Below are positions 27,405 through 35,449 of a stretch of 64,000 nt of DNA, in pieces (the first letter of the stretch is position 1; every line of letters starts with the position of its first letter). The stretch spans positions 21,606-85,605 of the forward strand of contig NZ_LITU01000051.1 in NCBI RefSeq assembly GCF_001280595.1, written 5' to 3'. A program made the position numbers and the translations under genes. This DNA comes from Paenibacillus xylanivorans. GTDB lineage: Bacteria > Bacillota > Bacilli > Paenibacillales > Paenibacillaceae. The notes below the pieces were generated by a model that searched no databases, was not told the origin of the DNA, and worked only from the letters and a program-made list of their open reading frames with translations.

Positions 27405-28243
27405 TTGGAGTCATTGCTCCGATTCTGGGAGTCTACCTGATGCTTCGACGTCAGGTGCTGATGGCGGATACGCTATCCCATGTTTCATTGGCTGGGGTTG
27501 CCCTGGGTTCCGTAATGAACCTGGATCCGGTGATCTGTGGATTTGCGATTGCGATTATCGGTGCATTGCTGGTGGAACAACTCCGGCGAAATTACCTGAC
27601 TTATAGCGAGGTCCCTGTAGCGATCATTATGACATCCGGGCTGGCCCTTGCTGTGGTGCTCATGAGTCTGAAAACCAATCTGTCCAAGACATTCAGCTCC
27701 TACTTGTTCGGTTCCATCGTTGCAGTTAGTGATATGCAGCTATGGATTATGGCGGCTGTGTGCGTTATCGGACTGATTTTTTTCATCGTGCTCAGAAGGC
27801 CATTGTACAATTTGACGTTTGATGAAGAGACAGCTTCCATCGGAGGCATTCAGGTTAAAGGTTTATCATTTGCATTTGCCGTTCTGACAGGAATGACCGT
27901 TGCTTCAGCCATGCCGATTGTCGGCGTATTGCTTGTGTCTGCATTAATTGTACTGCCCGCTGCGCTCGCACTAAGATTGTCACGCAGCTTTGCAGCAGCG
28001 ATTGTTATCGCCGTCGTCACCGGATTAATAGGTATTTTCAGTGGACTGACAACCTCATACCATTTAAACACACCGCCGGGAGGAACCATTGCTCTCATCC
28101 TGTTGGTCTTTCTATTGATTGGAATATCAGCACAAAAGCTGATTGCACGATATAACCGTAAACGTCATCGTAAAGAGAGAAAACAACAACGCGCAACTCT
28201 ATTCATACATTCAAGGGAGAATACAACACATGAAATTCAATAA
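27350..28243 (+). CDS. znuB: zinc ABC transporter permease
   Basis: 297 residues of the ABC-3 permease family, about eight membrane segments. Signature segments are LMLRRQVLMADTLSHVSLAGVALG near the N-terminus and MPIVGVLLVSALIVLPAALALRLSRSF. The start is ATG 27350 or GTG 27356, the latter better spaced from GAGG at 27345-27348. A basic C-terminal tail (RYNRKRHRKERKQQR) extends past the last membrane segment. Overlaps znuA by 14 bases. Confidence 0.93.
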   Translation: MAVFEYEFMQRAFWAGGLIGVIAPILGVYLMLRRQVLMADTLSHVSLAGVALGSVMNLDPVICGFAIAIIGALLVEQLRRNYLTYSEVPVAIIMTSGLALAVVLMSLKTNLSKTFSSYLFGSIVAVSDMQLWIMAAVCVIGLIFFIVLRRPLYNLTFDEETASIGGIQVKGLSFAFAVLTGMTVASAMPIVGVLLVSALIVLPAALALRLSRSFAAAIVIAVVTGLIGIFSGLTTSYHLNTPPGGTIALILLVFLLIGISAQKLIARYNRKRHRKERKQQRATLFIHSRENTTHEIQ

Positions 28244-29309
28244 AAAATCAGCTCTTGCACTATTATTCAGTCTTACACTCATCGTAGCGGGTTGTGGACA
28301 AAAACAGGCAGCATCCGATTCCAGTACCAACCCGGCTAACACGCCAGCACCAGCAAAGACCGAAGAGGCCAAACTGAACGTTGAAGTCAGCTTCTATCCG
28401 ATGTATGAGTTCACCAAAAATGTGGCTGGCGATCTGGCCAATGTTCATACACTCGTTCCTGCGGGTATGGAGCCGCATGATTGGGAGCCAACACCACAGG
28501 ATATTGCGAGCATCGAGAAAGCGGATGTACTTGTCTATAATGGGGCGGGTATGGAATCCTGGATCGATCAAGTTACGGATAGTCTGACCAATGCCAAACT
28601 CATTCAAGTGGAAGCGAGCCATGGGATCGATCTGCTGGAAGGTTCAGAAGAAGATGAGCATGAACACGAACATGCCGATACAACGGACACGCATGACCAT
28701 GCGGATGAAGCCACGACAGAGGAGCATGATCACGATCATGCCGCCGAGGCAGAAGAAGGACATACACATGACCACGATCACGGCGGACTTGATCCCCACG
28801 TATGGCTGTCACCTGCACTGGCCGTGAAGGAAGTACGTAATATCGAGGCTGGACTGGCACAGGCTGCACCGGAACATGCTGAGCAATTCAAGCAAAATGC
28901 CGACGCCTACGTTGCCAAACTGGAGGCACTGGATCAGGATTTCAAAACGGCTGTAGTGGACAGCAAACGGAAAGATTTCATCACACAACATGCTGCATTC
29001 GGCTATCTTGCACAGGAATATGGTCTGCAGCAAGTACCGATTGCCGGTCTGTCCCCTGAACAAGAGCCTTCCGCAGCGCAAATGGCAGCCGTTATTGATT
29101 TTGCAAAGGAGCATCAGGTGAAGACGATTTTCTTCGAAACGTTGGTTTCATCCAAAGTGTCAGAGACCATCGCCAGTGAAGTAGGGGCCAAAACGGCTGT
29201 GTTGAACCCGATCGAAGGGTTGACGGAAGAGGAAATCGCTGCAGGAATGGACTACATCGGTGTAATGCGACAGAATTTGGAGGCGTTGAAACTGGCACTG
29301 AATGAATAG
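28230..29309 (+). CDS. znuA: zinc ABC transporter substrate-binding lipoprotein
   Basis: 359 residues. Lipoprotein signal peptide with lipobox VAGC and lipidated Cys22. Cluster A-1 binding-protein fold: EVSFYPMYEFTKNVAGD, PAGMEPHDWEPTPQD, DPHVWLSPALAVKEV and the C-terminal PIEGLTEEE. A long His/Asp/Glu-rich loop near residues 132-190 (runs such as HEHEHADTTDTHDHADEA and HTHDHDHGG) is typical of zinc-specific ZnuA rather than manganese-binding homologues. ATG 28230 has AAGGGAGA 9 bases upstream. Last gene of the znu operon. Confidence 0.96.
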   Translation: MKFNKKSALALLFSLTLIVAGCGQKQAASDSSTNPANTPAPAKTEEAKLNVEVSFYPMYEFTKNVAGDLANVHTLVPAGMEPHDWEPTPQDIASIEKADVLVYNGAGMESWIDQVTDSLTNAKLIQVEASHGIDLLEGSEEDEHEHEHADTTDTHDHADEATTEEHDHDHAAEAEEGHTHDHDHGGLDPHVWLSPALAVKEVRNIEAGLAQAAPEHAEQFKQNADAYVAKLEALDQDFKTAVVDSKRKDFITQHAAFGYLAQEYGLQQVPIAGLSPEQEPSAAQMAAVIDFAKEHQVKTIFFETLVSSKVSETIASEVGAKTAVLNPIEGLTEEEIAAGMDYIGVMRQNLEALKLALNE

Positions 29310-29400
29310 TACTTTATACTTCATTAACAAGCGGAATTTACGAATAAGATAATCCATTTGATGCCTGTCATCGAAAAAGGTACAATAATACAACATGCTG

Positions 29401-29463
29401 AGGAATGGCTGTGCCATTCCTTTGCCTTTTGCCACGCAGAGAGCACAGGGATGTGCTCTTTTC
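29401..29463 (+). terminator. tandem terminators after znuA
   Basis: First hairpin AGGAATGGC (29401-29409) / GCCATTCCT (29413-29421) followed by TTGCCTTTT; second AGAGCAC (29440-29446) / GTGCTCT (29453-29459) followed by TTTTCGTT. Confidence 0.8.
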
Positions 29464-29511
29464 GTTGTTCAAGGTGACCGGAGATTACGGAGGGAACGGG
29501 AGGACACGCTT

Positions 29512-29988
29512 ATGGATTTAAATGAAGAACAGGAAGTGCTGTTAAGCCAGCAGCCTGCCCATCTATGGAGAAGACGCAAACTGGAGTTAATGCAGTGGAC
29601 GGAACGCGAGAAGCAGACGGTAGCAGCGAAGAGAACGGAGATTTGGAACGATGTTGAAGTGGATGCTGAGCTTGTCGATGCCTTGACTTTGCTTCACAGA
29701 GCAGGTGTACGTACCGAGTTTTCTTGTGCTGGTGTAAGCCCACTCGATGAACCGGTGGATCATTCTCTTTATGCCTATGTTACACTTGTACAAAATGAGG
29801 CAGCCGATCGATTTGTGACTTATGCCCTGACACAGATGCGCAACAGATTACTGGTCACACTGGAGACAGGAACGGGGCGTTATGATTTGTCTTCTTTTTT
29901 CATCGGTCATAACCGGAGTTTCTGCTGGTGGATGCAATATTGCGCCGCACATTTCATGGATCGAAACGATTACAGCGTAGTCACGTAG
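29512..29988 (+). CDS. hypothetical protein
   Basis: 158 residues, not recognised. A charged N-terminal half (WRRRKLELMQWTEREKQT) is followed by a region with RTEFSCAGVSPLDEP, DHSLYAYVTL and a tryptophan-rich end (FCWWMQYCAAHFMD). No signal peptide or membrane segment. ATG 29512 follows GGGAGG; an upstream frame extension to 29395 runs through the znu terminators and is not coding. Only 46 bases separate it from the next gene, so the two may be co-transcribed. Confidence 0.65.
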   Translation: MDLNEEQEVLLSQQPAHLWRRRKLELMQWTEREKQTVAAKRTEIWNDVEVDAELVDALTLLHRAGVRTEFSCAGVSPLDEPVDHSLYAYVTLVQNEAADRFVTYALTQMRNRLLVTLETGTGRYDLSSFFIGHNRSFCWWMQYCAAHFMDRNDYSVVT

Positions 29989-30034
29989 TATAGTGATAGG
30001 CATTTTTACTCGGAGGCAGGGAGGTAGGACCGGA

Positions 30035-30742
30035 TTGAATAAATGGCTCAAAACCATACTGTTTCTGGTGGGTTCAGCAATACTGACCCGCTTTATCCCG
30101 TTTTCTTCATTGTTCCGCAACCTGGATACGATGATTCACGAATTTGGCCATGCACTGGTAACACTGTTGTTATCCGGCAAAGTATTGCGTATTGAATTAT
30201 ACGCTGATCACAGCGGCGTTACATATTCATCCATGTTGACACCAGGAAGATCTATATTAGTTTCCTTGGCGGGTTATGTCACGGCATCTCTCTTTGCCTG
30301 GCTGTTATTCTATCTATACCGGAAAGGACGGCACATGTGGGGACTCGGAATCATGACTGGTGTAGCTCTTGTGTCGCTTCTCTTCTATGTAAGGGGAGAA
30401 TTCGGCATGCTCTGGCTTACAGGTTTTAGTGCCCTGAATGTTGTGATTATGATTTTTGGCGCCAGAATCGCAAAATTCTATTATTTGTTACTGGCTTTTC
30501 TTACACTGGAAGAGTCCGTAGTTAGTGCCATGTACGTTGGGCTAATGTCTTGGACACAGCCGTCCCGGGCAGGGGATGCAGCCAATCTGGCTCAGCAAAC
30601 ATTCCTCCCAGCGCTATTCTGGGGAACGTTATTTGCACTGTTTGCACTGTGGTGTGCGAAGGGAGCACTTACGCTCTTTTTCCGAAAAGAAAGCACGACA
30701 AGGCCGTCAAAATCTCGTGGATTACGTGGGCGTAACGTATAG
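30035..30742 (+). CDS. M50-like membrane metalloprotease family protein
   Basis: 235 residues with about six membrane segments. The HExxH motif H35-E-F-G-H39 (DTMIHEFGHALVTLLLSGKV) resembles the M50 site-2 protease family, of the small M50B-like type. A second NPDG-type motif is not evident, so activity is uncertain. The start is taken as TTG 30035, 10 bases after GGGAGG (30019-30024); a GTG at 29993 in the same frame has no ribosome site. Substrate unknown. Confidence 0.72.
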   Translation: MNKWLKTILFLVGSAILTRFIPFSSLFRNLDTMIHEFGHALVTLLLSGKVLRIELYADHSGVTYSSMLTPGRSILVSLAGYVTASLFAWLLFYLYRKGRHMWGLGIMTGVALVSLLFYVRGEFGMLWLTGFSALNVVIMIFGARIAKFYYLLLAFLTLEESVVSAMYVGLMSWTQPSRAGDAANLAQQTFLPALFWGTLFALFALWCAKGALTLFFRKESTTRPSKSRGLRGRNV

Positions 30743-30749
30743 AAAACAG

Positions 30750-30790
30750 AGAAGGCACTTCCTTTTTCATAAAAGGAGAGTGCCTTCTTG
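30750..30790. terminator. rho-independent terminator between converging genes
   Basis: AGAAGGCACT (30750-30759) pairs with AGTGCCTTCT (30779-30788), extended inside by TCCTTTT/AAAAGGA with a one-base bulge. Confidence 0.85.
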
Positions 30791-30802
30791 CGTGTCTTCG
30801 GG

Positions 30803-31174
30803 TCAATCTCCAAGATTGTCCCATAGCACATAAAAGTAATAAATTTCTTCCATGATCGCCTTATCATCTTCTGCAGCAACGCCGCCTTTGATCCTTGCCA
30901 GGGTACCGAGAATATCGTAGATCGTCTCACGCTCCACACTGAACTGGATGCGATTGACGATTTTTTCCCAGGCATTCATTGCATAATTAACTTGAGATTT
31001 GGCTTCCGTCCATTGTTTGCCTTCGACCTGCTTTTCCAGTTTGTGTATAGACTCAAGCAAGCGATCATCAGCGCCAAAGGGCTTCTTGAGAAAGGTCCCG
31101 CTAACCATAATCGCTGTGAACACAAGCAAGAGGCAGATCGGAAGCACATACAGCAACCAGAAACGCGTTTTCAT
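30803..31174 (-). CDS. DUF4363 family protein
   Basis: 123 residues. One N-terminal membrane segment (WLLYVLPICLLLVFTAIMVS) and an outside-facing helical domain with the family pattern LLESIHKLEKQVEGKQWTEA and NAWEKIVNRIQFSVE. Ribosome site AAGGAGGCGG precedes the ATG. It follows a DUF421 gene by 25 bases, a pairing common in spore-forming Bacillota. Function unknown. Confidence 0.85.
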   Translation of the reverse strand: MKTRFWLLYVLPICLLLVFTAIMVSGTFLKKPFGADDRLLESIHKLEKQVEGKQWTEAKSQVNYAMNAWEKIVNRIQFSVERETIYDILGTLARIKGGVAAEDDKAIMEEIYYFYVLWDNLGD

Positions 31175-31199
31175 TCAACCGCCTCCTTCATGTAAAGGG

Positions 31200-31928
31200 T
31201 TAGAAAGGCCCCTCATAATCGCCCATATCGATTTTATCGGTGATCTTATCCTCGAACAGATCAATATACAATTTATCGTTAGGCAATATGGCGGCAAAAG
31301 CAATATCCTGTATTGTTACTTTTTGCTTCTTAAGCTGCTCACTGAGCCAGTTGGTATCCTTGTTTCGTTCCTTCAGATTTTGCTTAATCAGGACGCCGTC
31401 AATGATAATCTCGGTCATCAGCTTGCGCTTGGCAGGATGCATATGCATATCTTTTGCCGTTACCGGTTGGTTTTCCGGTTTCAACACCACAGAGAGACTG
31501 CCGTCCGGTTCAAGAATGGCATAATCCAGCGTAGTGATGTCGAATACATCCTTTTGTCGCAGCATCATGGTCAATTCGTCGAATTTCACACGCATTTTAT
31601 GCAGGTTCTGTTCAAGAATTTTACCGTTCTGGATGACCAGTGTAGGATCAGAGTCCATCAGTTTGGAGATCGTACGATTTTTCAGCGTAATATACTGAAA
31701 GACGATCGTGATGATTGTGAAAATGGTCAAGGCTACAAAATGAATCCACGCTTTGGAAGATAGATCCGTCGCAAATGTACCTGCAAGGGAACCGATCGTA
31801 ATGCCGTTAATGTAATCAAAATACGTCAAGTTGCCCATTTGCTGTTTGCCCAGCACCCTTGTATAGATGATCAGGGTCAAAAAGGCGATAATAGACCGTA
31901 CAGCAACAACCCATGTTTCTTCCATCAT
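31200..31928 (-). CDS. DUF421 (YetF-like) membrane protein
   Basis: 242 residues starting at the ATG at 31926-31928, preceded by AAGGAAGGTGA; an in-frame upstream extension to 32003 lacks a ribosome site. Three N-terminal membrane segments (WVVAVRSIIAFLTLIIYTRVLG; YINGITIGSLAGTFA; WIHFVALTIFTIITIVFQYI) are followed by the soluble YetF domain with LVIQNGKILEQNLHKMRV and DVFDITTLDYAILEPDGSLSV. B. subtilis members are linked to the spore or cell envelope. Co-transcribed with DUF4363. Confidence 0.9.
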   Translation of the reverse strand: MMEETWVVAVRSIIAFLTLIIYTRVLGKQQMGNLTYFDYINGITIGSLAGTFATDLSSKAWIHFVALTIFTIITIVFQYITLKNRTISKLMDSDPTLVIQNGKILEQNLHKMRVKFDELTMMLRQKDVFDITTLDYAILEPDGSLSVVLKPENQPVTAKDMHMHPAKRKLMTEIIIDGVLIKQNLKERNKDTNWLSEQLKKQKVTIQDIAFAAILPNDKLYIDLFEDKITDKIDMGDYEGPF

Positions 31929-32061
31929 GAATGTATCACCTTCCTTCACTTCGCCATACGATATGTGAAATCTTGACGCTGGAGTCCAATCTTTCATGTA
32001 CACTCCGGTTTAGCGGACTAATACAAGCTTTTCCTAGGCTGGATATTCTTATTCTTGAACG

Positions 32062-32097
32062 CAAAAAAAACGAAACCTGGATAGTAACCCAGGCTTC
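32062..32097 (-). terminator. terminator of the uxu operon
   Basis: On the minus strand GAAGCCTGG pairs with CCAGGTTTC, followed by a run of eight T (complement of 32063-32070). Confidence 0.85.
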
Positions 32098-32153
32098 GGA
32101 TGATGATGAGGTACATAGATTTGATTTAAATGATTCATGAAATAGAACAGAGG

Positions 32154-33017
32154 TCATACACCGGAATAGGCCATGAACCCGCCATCCACAGGTATAACCG
32201 TACCTGTAACAAAACCGGATTGCCGTTCATCAGCCAGCCACATCAGCGTACCCAGCAAATCTTCCGGTTTGCCGAAACGCCGCATAGGCGTGTGTGCAAT
32301 GATCTTGCTTGAACGCTCTGTCGGCGAGCCGTCGGGCTTAAGCAGCAGATTACGATTCTGCTCAGTCAGGAAGAACCCTGGTGCAATGGCATTTACCCGG
32401 ATTCCCGATTCTGCCAGATGTACCGCCAGCCATTGCGTGAAGTTGTTAATCGCGGCTTTCGCTGCACTGTACGCAGGAACTTTAGTCATGGGCGAGGGGG
32501 CACTCATGGATGAAATATTAATGACGGTAGCTGGAACATCACGTTCAATCATTTGTCTTGCGAAAATCTGAGTAGGGATGAGCGACCCGACAAAATTCAG
32601 ATCCATCACCTGACGGAATCCCTCGACACTTACATCAAAAAAAGTAGTGATATCCGGCTGCTCCAAATCTTCCTGTCTGAAAATTTCATTCGTGGTATTG
32701 GCGCTGGCATGGTTGCCACCTGCGCCGTTAATAAGGATATCGCAAGGGCCTAGCTTCTCCTGTACAACAGCTGCTGCCGCTATAACACTATCGGCCTGGG
32801 TTACATCACAAGCTACAGCGATCGCTTTCCCGCCTTGAGCCTCGATTGCCGCAACGACTTCTTCCCCTTTGGATACGGTCCGGTTCAGAATGGCTACACT
32901 TGCGCCATGCCACGCAAGCTCTTCAGCCATAGAACGGCACAAAACACCTGCTCCGCCTGTAATTACGGCTGTTCTGCCTTCCAAACGGGTTGATCTTTCT
33001 TTGGCAAAGTCATTCAT
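32154..33017 (-). CDS. uxuB: D-fructuronate (mannonate) oxidoreductase, SDR type
   Basis: 287 residues. Rossmann motif [21 protein letters not shown] motif [11 protein letters not shown] and catalytic YSAAKAA. It belongs to the short-chain dehydrogenase type of UxuB found in Bacilli, reducing fructuronate to mannonate. Its ATG overlaps the uxuA stop by 4 bases (33014-33017) with AAAGGAGGT upstream, so the genes are coupled. An extended reading frame to 33056 is only an overlap artefact. The neighbour uxuA decides the function among the many SDR possibilities. Confidence 0.9.
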   Translation of the reverse strand: MNDFAKERSTRLEGRTAVITGGAGVLCRSMAEELAWHGASVAILNRTVSKGEEVVAAIEAQGGKAIAVACDVTQADSVIAAAAVVQEKLGPCDILINGAGGNHASANTTNEIFRQEDLEQPDITTFFDVSVEGFRQVMDLNFVGSLIPTQIFARQMIERDVPATVINISSMSAPSPMTKVPAYSAAKAAINNFTQWLAVHLAESGIRVNAIAPGFFLTEQNRNLLLKPDGSPTERSSKIIAHTPMRRFGKPEDLLGTLMWLADERQSGFVTGTVIPVDGGFMAYSGV

Positions 33018-34081
33018 GCTTTTGACCTCCTTTGCAGGGAATCCCAGACGCCCCACAGATACATAATTCCCAGAGCCCGATCATAGAGTCCATAACCCGG
33101 TCTGCATTGTTCACCCCAGAGATGACGCCCGTGGTCAGGTCGTGCATAACCTTCAAATCCAGTATCATGATAGGCCTCCACAACACCTGCGATATCGACA
33201 CTTCCATCCTGACTGCGGTGAGAGGTCTCGATAAAGTCACCATTATCATAGATTCTAACATTACGGATATGGGCAAAAGGGATACGGTCCTTGAACTCGT
33301 GGATCATGCCGATAATATCATTATTCGGATTGGCTCCAAGCGAACCGCTGCACAGAGTCACACTATTATAAGGGCTATCATACAGGTTCAGATATCTGCG
33401 AATATTGTCTTGGCTCGTAATAATCTTGGGCAGACCAAAGATCGGCCATGGCGGATCATCCGGATGAATAGCCATTCGAATACCTAATCGCTCAGCAGTA
33501 GGAATGATCTCCTGCAGGAAATAACGGGCGTGTTCCCACATATTTTCCTCTGTTACATCCTTGTAGGCTTCGAACAGACCTGTTAAATACTGCAATCGTT
33601 CCGGTTCCCAGCCAGGCATGGTTAAAGCTGAATTCTCGGTAATCCGGCGTACCAGTTCAAGAGGCTCAATATCGGCGAGTTTCTTATGCTCGTAGAAGAG
33701 GGCAGTAGAGCCGTCGTCCATCTCCTTATGCATATCGGTACGCAGCCAATCGAAGATCGGCATGAAGTTGTAACAGATGACTTTAACACCTACCTGGGCG
33801 AGTTTTTCCATCGTTTTTTTGTAATTCTCAATATATTGATCACGTGTAGGCAGACCGAGTTTGATATCTTCATGAATATTAACACTCTCAACGACATCCA
33901 GATGTAACCCGGCCTTATCCGCAGCGGCTTTGACTGCCAGAATTTTGTCCATGGGCCATTCCTCACCTGCCGGAACATCGTGCAGTGCCCATACAATGCC
34001 TTCGACACCGGGAATCTGCCGGATGTGGTCAAGTGTTACGGTATCATTGCCTTCTCCAAACCATCGAAAAACCATTCTCAT
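33014..34081 (-). CDS. uxuA: mannonate dehydratase
   Basis: 355 residues. Converts D-mannonate to 2-keto-3-deoxygluconate with Mn/Fe. Starts [17 protein letters not shown], as in Bacillus UxuA; signatures include [37 protein letters not shown] and [18 protein letters not shown]. The ATG at 34079-34081 lies 6 bases after GAGGTG; a GTG at 34090 is also in frame. Follows the GntR gene by 47 bases and is coupled to uxuB. Serves hexuronate released from plant polymers, including the glucuronoxylan handled by the genes at 38-42 kb. Confidence 0.96.
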   Translation of the reverse strand: MRMVFRWFGEGNDTVTLDHIRQIPGVEGIVWALHDVPAGEEWPMDKILAVKAAADKAGLHLDVVESVNIHEDIKLGLPTRDQYIENYKKTMEKLAQVGVKVICYNFMPIFDWLRTDMHKEMDDGSTALFYEHKKLADIEPLELVRRITENSALTMPGWEPERLQYLTGLFEAYKDVTEENMWEHARYFLQEIIPTAERLGIRMAIHPDDPPWPIFGLPKIITSQDNIRRYLNLYDSPYNSVTLCSGSLGANPNNDIIGMIHEFKDRIPFAHIRNVRIYDNGDFIETSHRSQDGSVDIAGVVEAYHDTGFEGYARPDHGRHLWGEQCRPGYGLYDRALGIMYLWGVWDSLQRRSKA

Positions 34082-34128
34082 CACATTCACCTCATCAAGA
34101 TTAGTTTAAAGAACAGGTATATCCATCA

Positions 34129-34860
34129 TTATTGAAAATAGGAAGGGTATGTATCCCGCAGGACAGCCAGATCCGTGACGGTTAAATGCAGATGTTCCTG
34201 CATAATGTGCTCCGCCGTATGGGCATCGTGCTGTTGTATCGCCTGAACCATGGATCGATGCTGCTCAAGCAAGTGATCCCAATGATGGTCCGAAGACAGG
34301 CGGAGCATCCGGCTCCGGTTCAGATGCACGTTCATATGCTGGATCACGGACCAGGTATTACTTTTGTTGCAGCCTGCAAAGAGAGTACTATGGAATTCCT
34401 CATCCAATCCGAACATTCGATCATCATCCGGTTCAAGTATGCATTCCTGCTGCTGTGCAAGGTTCTGTTCCAATATCTTCATGTGTTCATCCGGAAATTG
34501 CACACAGGCCAGCCGTATGACGGCACGCTCAAGCTGTTCACGCATGAATCGTGCTTCTTCCACGAGATCCACTTGAATCAGAGATACATAGGTACCCCGC
34601 TGCGGATATACTTCCAGCAGACCTTCCTGTGATAATCGGACAAAACTTTCTCGAACAGGGGTCCGACTCACATTGAACTCAAGCGAAATCTCCTTCTCGG
34701 AGATGGCGGTACCGGGAGGCAGCTTCAAGCTCAAAATCAACTGCTTCAACGTCGTATAGACCGCATCACGCGAAGAGAATGTCTGCTTGTTCAGAGAAGA
34801 CGGGCTTATTAAGGATGATAATAAATCGGCTTTGGATGAAGACCTTGGGGGATATTCCAT
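34129..34860 (-). CDS. GntR-family (FadR/FCD) regulator of the uxu operon
   Basis: 243 residues. Winged helix near residues 28-92 with the GntR pattern AVYTTLKQLILSLKLPPGTAI and SLEFNVSRTPVRESFVRLSQEGLL; C-terminal all-helical FCD domain with candidate metal ligands Asp/His in LDEEFHSTLFAGCN and HRSMVQAI. GGAG lies 8 bases before the ATG. First gene of gntR-uxuA-uxuB. A perfect 13-base inverted repeat starts 20 bases upstream of it, so autoregulation is very likely; effector probably fructuronate, glucuronate or mannonate by analogy. Confidence 0.92.
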   Translation of the reverse strand: MEYPPRSSSKADLLSSLISPSSLNKQTFSSRDAVYTTLKQLILSLKLPPGTAISEKEISLEFNVSRTPVRESFVRLSQEGLLEVYPQRGTYVSLIQVDLVEEARFMREQLERAVIRLACVQFPDEHMKILEQNLAQQQECILEPDDDRMFGLDEEFHSTLFAGCNKSNTWSVIQHMNVHLNRSRMLRLSSDHHWDHLLEQHRSMVQAIQQHDAHTAEHIMQEHLHLTVTDLAVLRDTYPSYFQ

Positions 34861-34880
34861 AAATTCAACTCCTTCAAAGA

Positions 34881-34908
34881 CATACTACCATACTTGTATG
34901 GTAGTATG
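34881..34908. promoter_or_regulatory. operator of the GntR-uxu operon
   Basis: Perfect inverted repeat, arms CATACTACCATAC (34881-34893) and GTATGGTAGTATG (34896-34908) around TT. It contains the TGGTAGTA-type core common in FadR-subfamily GntR sites. Confidence 0.82.
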
Positions 34909-34920
34909 GAAGCGCTTTTA
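34906..34920 (+). promoter_or_regulatory. cre-like site overlapping the uxu operator
   Basis: ATGGAAGCGCTTTTA matches the CcpA cre consensus except the penultimate position. It overlaps the GntR palindrome by 3 bases, so both repressors would occupy adjacent faces. Confidence 0.55.
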
Positions 34921-34998
34921 TCTAACTTATCATATAATTTATCGGGCATGGCTTGTTGTTCGCAGGTTCGAGGAGTAAAATATAGTTATTAGGTTTAA

Positions 34999-35012
34999 AT
35001 GTTTAAACGAAT
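34999..35012. promoter_or_regulatory. ArsR operator candidate, copy 1
   Basis: ATGTTTAAACGAAT occurs here, 46 bases before the arsR start, and again exactly at 35405-35418 before the aldehyde dehydrogenase. The core GTTTAAAC is palindromic. Confidence 0.6.
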
Positions 35013-35058
35013 AGACGCTACAAACATAATATCTTTAGAACTTATTAGAGGTGAAACC

Positions 35059-35361
35059 ATGGGACAAAAAGCATTATCTATTTTTCAAACCTGCATTCCC
35101 TTATTCCAGGTATTAAGCGACAACCATCGTCAGGCCATTTTACTTGCTCTCAGCGAGAAGGGCAGCATGACGGTGAATGAAATTACAGAACAGTTCAGCC
35201 TATCCCGGCCTGCTATATCCCACCATCTCAAGCTGTTGCTTGAGAAAGGGCTCATCTCTGTGGAACAAAAGGGGACACAGCGATATTACTCCGCTTCATT
35301 AAGGTCCTCGGTGGAACTATTGAAGGAACTGGTTGGAGCGTTGGAAGAGGAGTGCTTATAG
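35059..35361 (+). CDS. ArsR-family regulator
   Basis: 100 residues. Winged helix with LFQVLSDNHRQAILLALSEKGSMT and the recognition helix LSRPAISHHLKLLLEKGLISVEQKG. No metal-binding cysteine cluster (only C12 near the N-terminus and C99 at the C-terminus), so it belongs to the non-metal-sensing type. ATG 35059 follows AGAGGTG; the longer frame to 34999 would begin inside the operator. It probably represses itself and the adjacent aldehyde dehydrogenase through the shared 14-base motif. Confidence 0.88.
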   Translation: MGQKALSIFQTCIPLFQVLSDNHRQAILLALSEKGSMTVNEITEQFSLSRPAISHHLKLLLEKGLISVEQKGTQRYYSASLRSSVELLKELVGALEEECL

Positions 35362-35373
35362 CAAGAAACGTTA

Positions 35374-35389
35374 ACATGCCTAGGCATGT
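35374..35389. repeat. 16-base perfect palindrome
   Basis: ACATGCCTAGGCATGT, between arsR and the aldehyde dehydrogenase gene. No T-run follows. It may be a second regulatory site or an mRNA hairpin. Confidence 0.5.
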
Positions 35390-35404
35390 GGGCTTTACGT
35401 TCGT

Positions 35405-35418
35405 ATGTTTAAACGAAT
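35405..35418. promoter_or_regulatory. ArsR operator candidate, copy 2
   Basis: Exact copy of the 14-base motif at 34999-35012, 32 bases before the aldehyde dehydrogenase start; here flanked by TTCGT on the left, which makes TTCGT-n8-ACGAA symmetry. Confidence 0.6.
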
Positions 35419-35449
35419 CATCATTAACTCGAAAGAGGAGTAGGATTAT

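Noticed and set aside
28670-28800. Low-complexity CAT/GAC-rich repeat in znuA, considered as a DNA tandem repeat or CRISPR-like array
   Set aside because: It encodes the expected His/Asp-rich loop of ZnuA, and the units are not regular.
29332-29352. Possible fifth Zur box after znuA (TTTACGAATAAGATAA)
   Set aside because: Only one half matches and there is no start of a zinc-related gene downstream before the terminators.
30999-31763. 254-codon plus-strand open frame opposite the DUF421/DUF4363 genes
   Set aside because: It is antisense to two genes with recognised families, has no ribosome site and its product has no family-like pattern.
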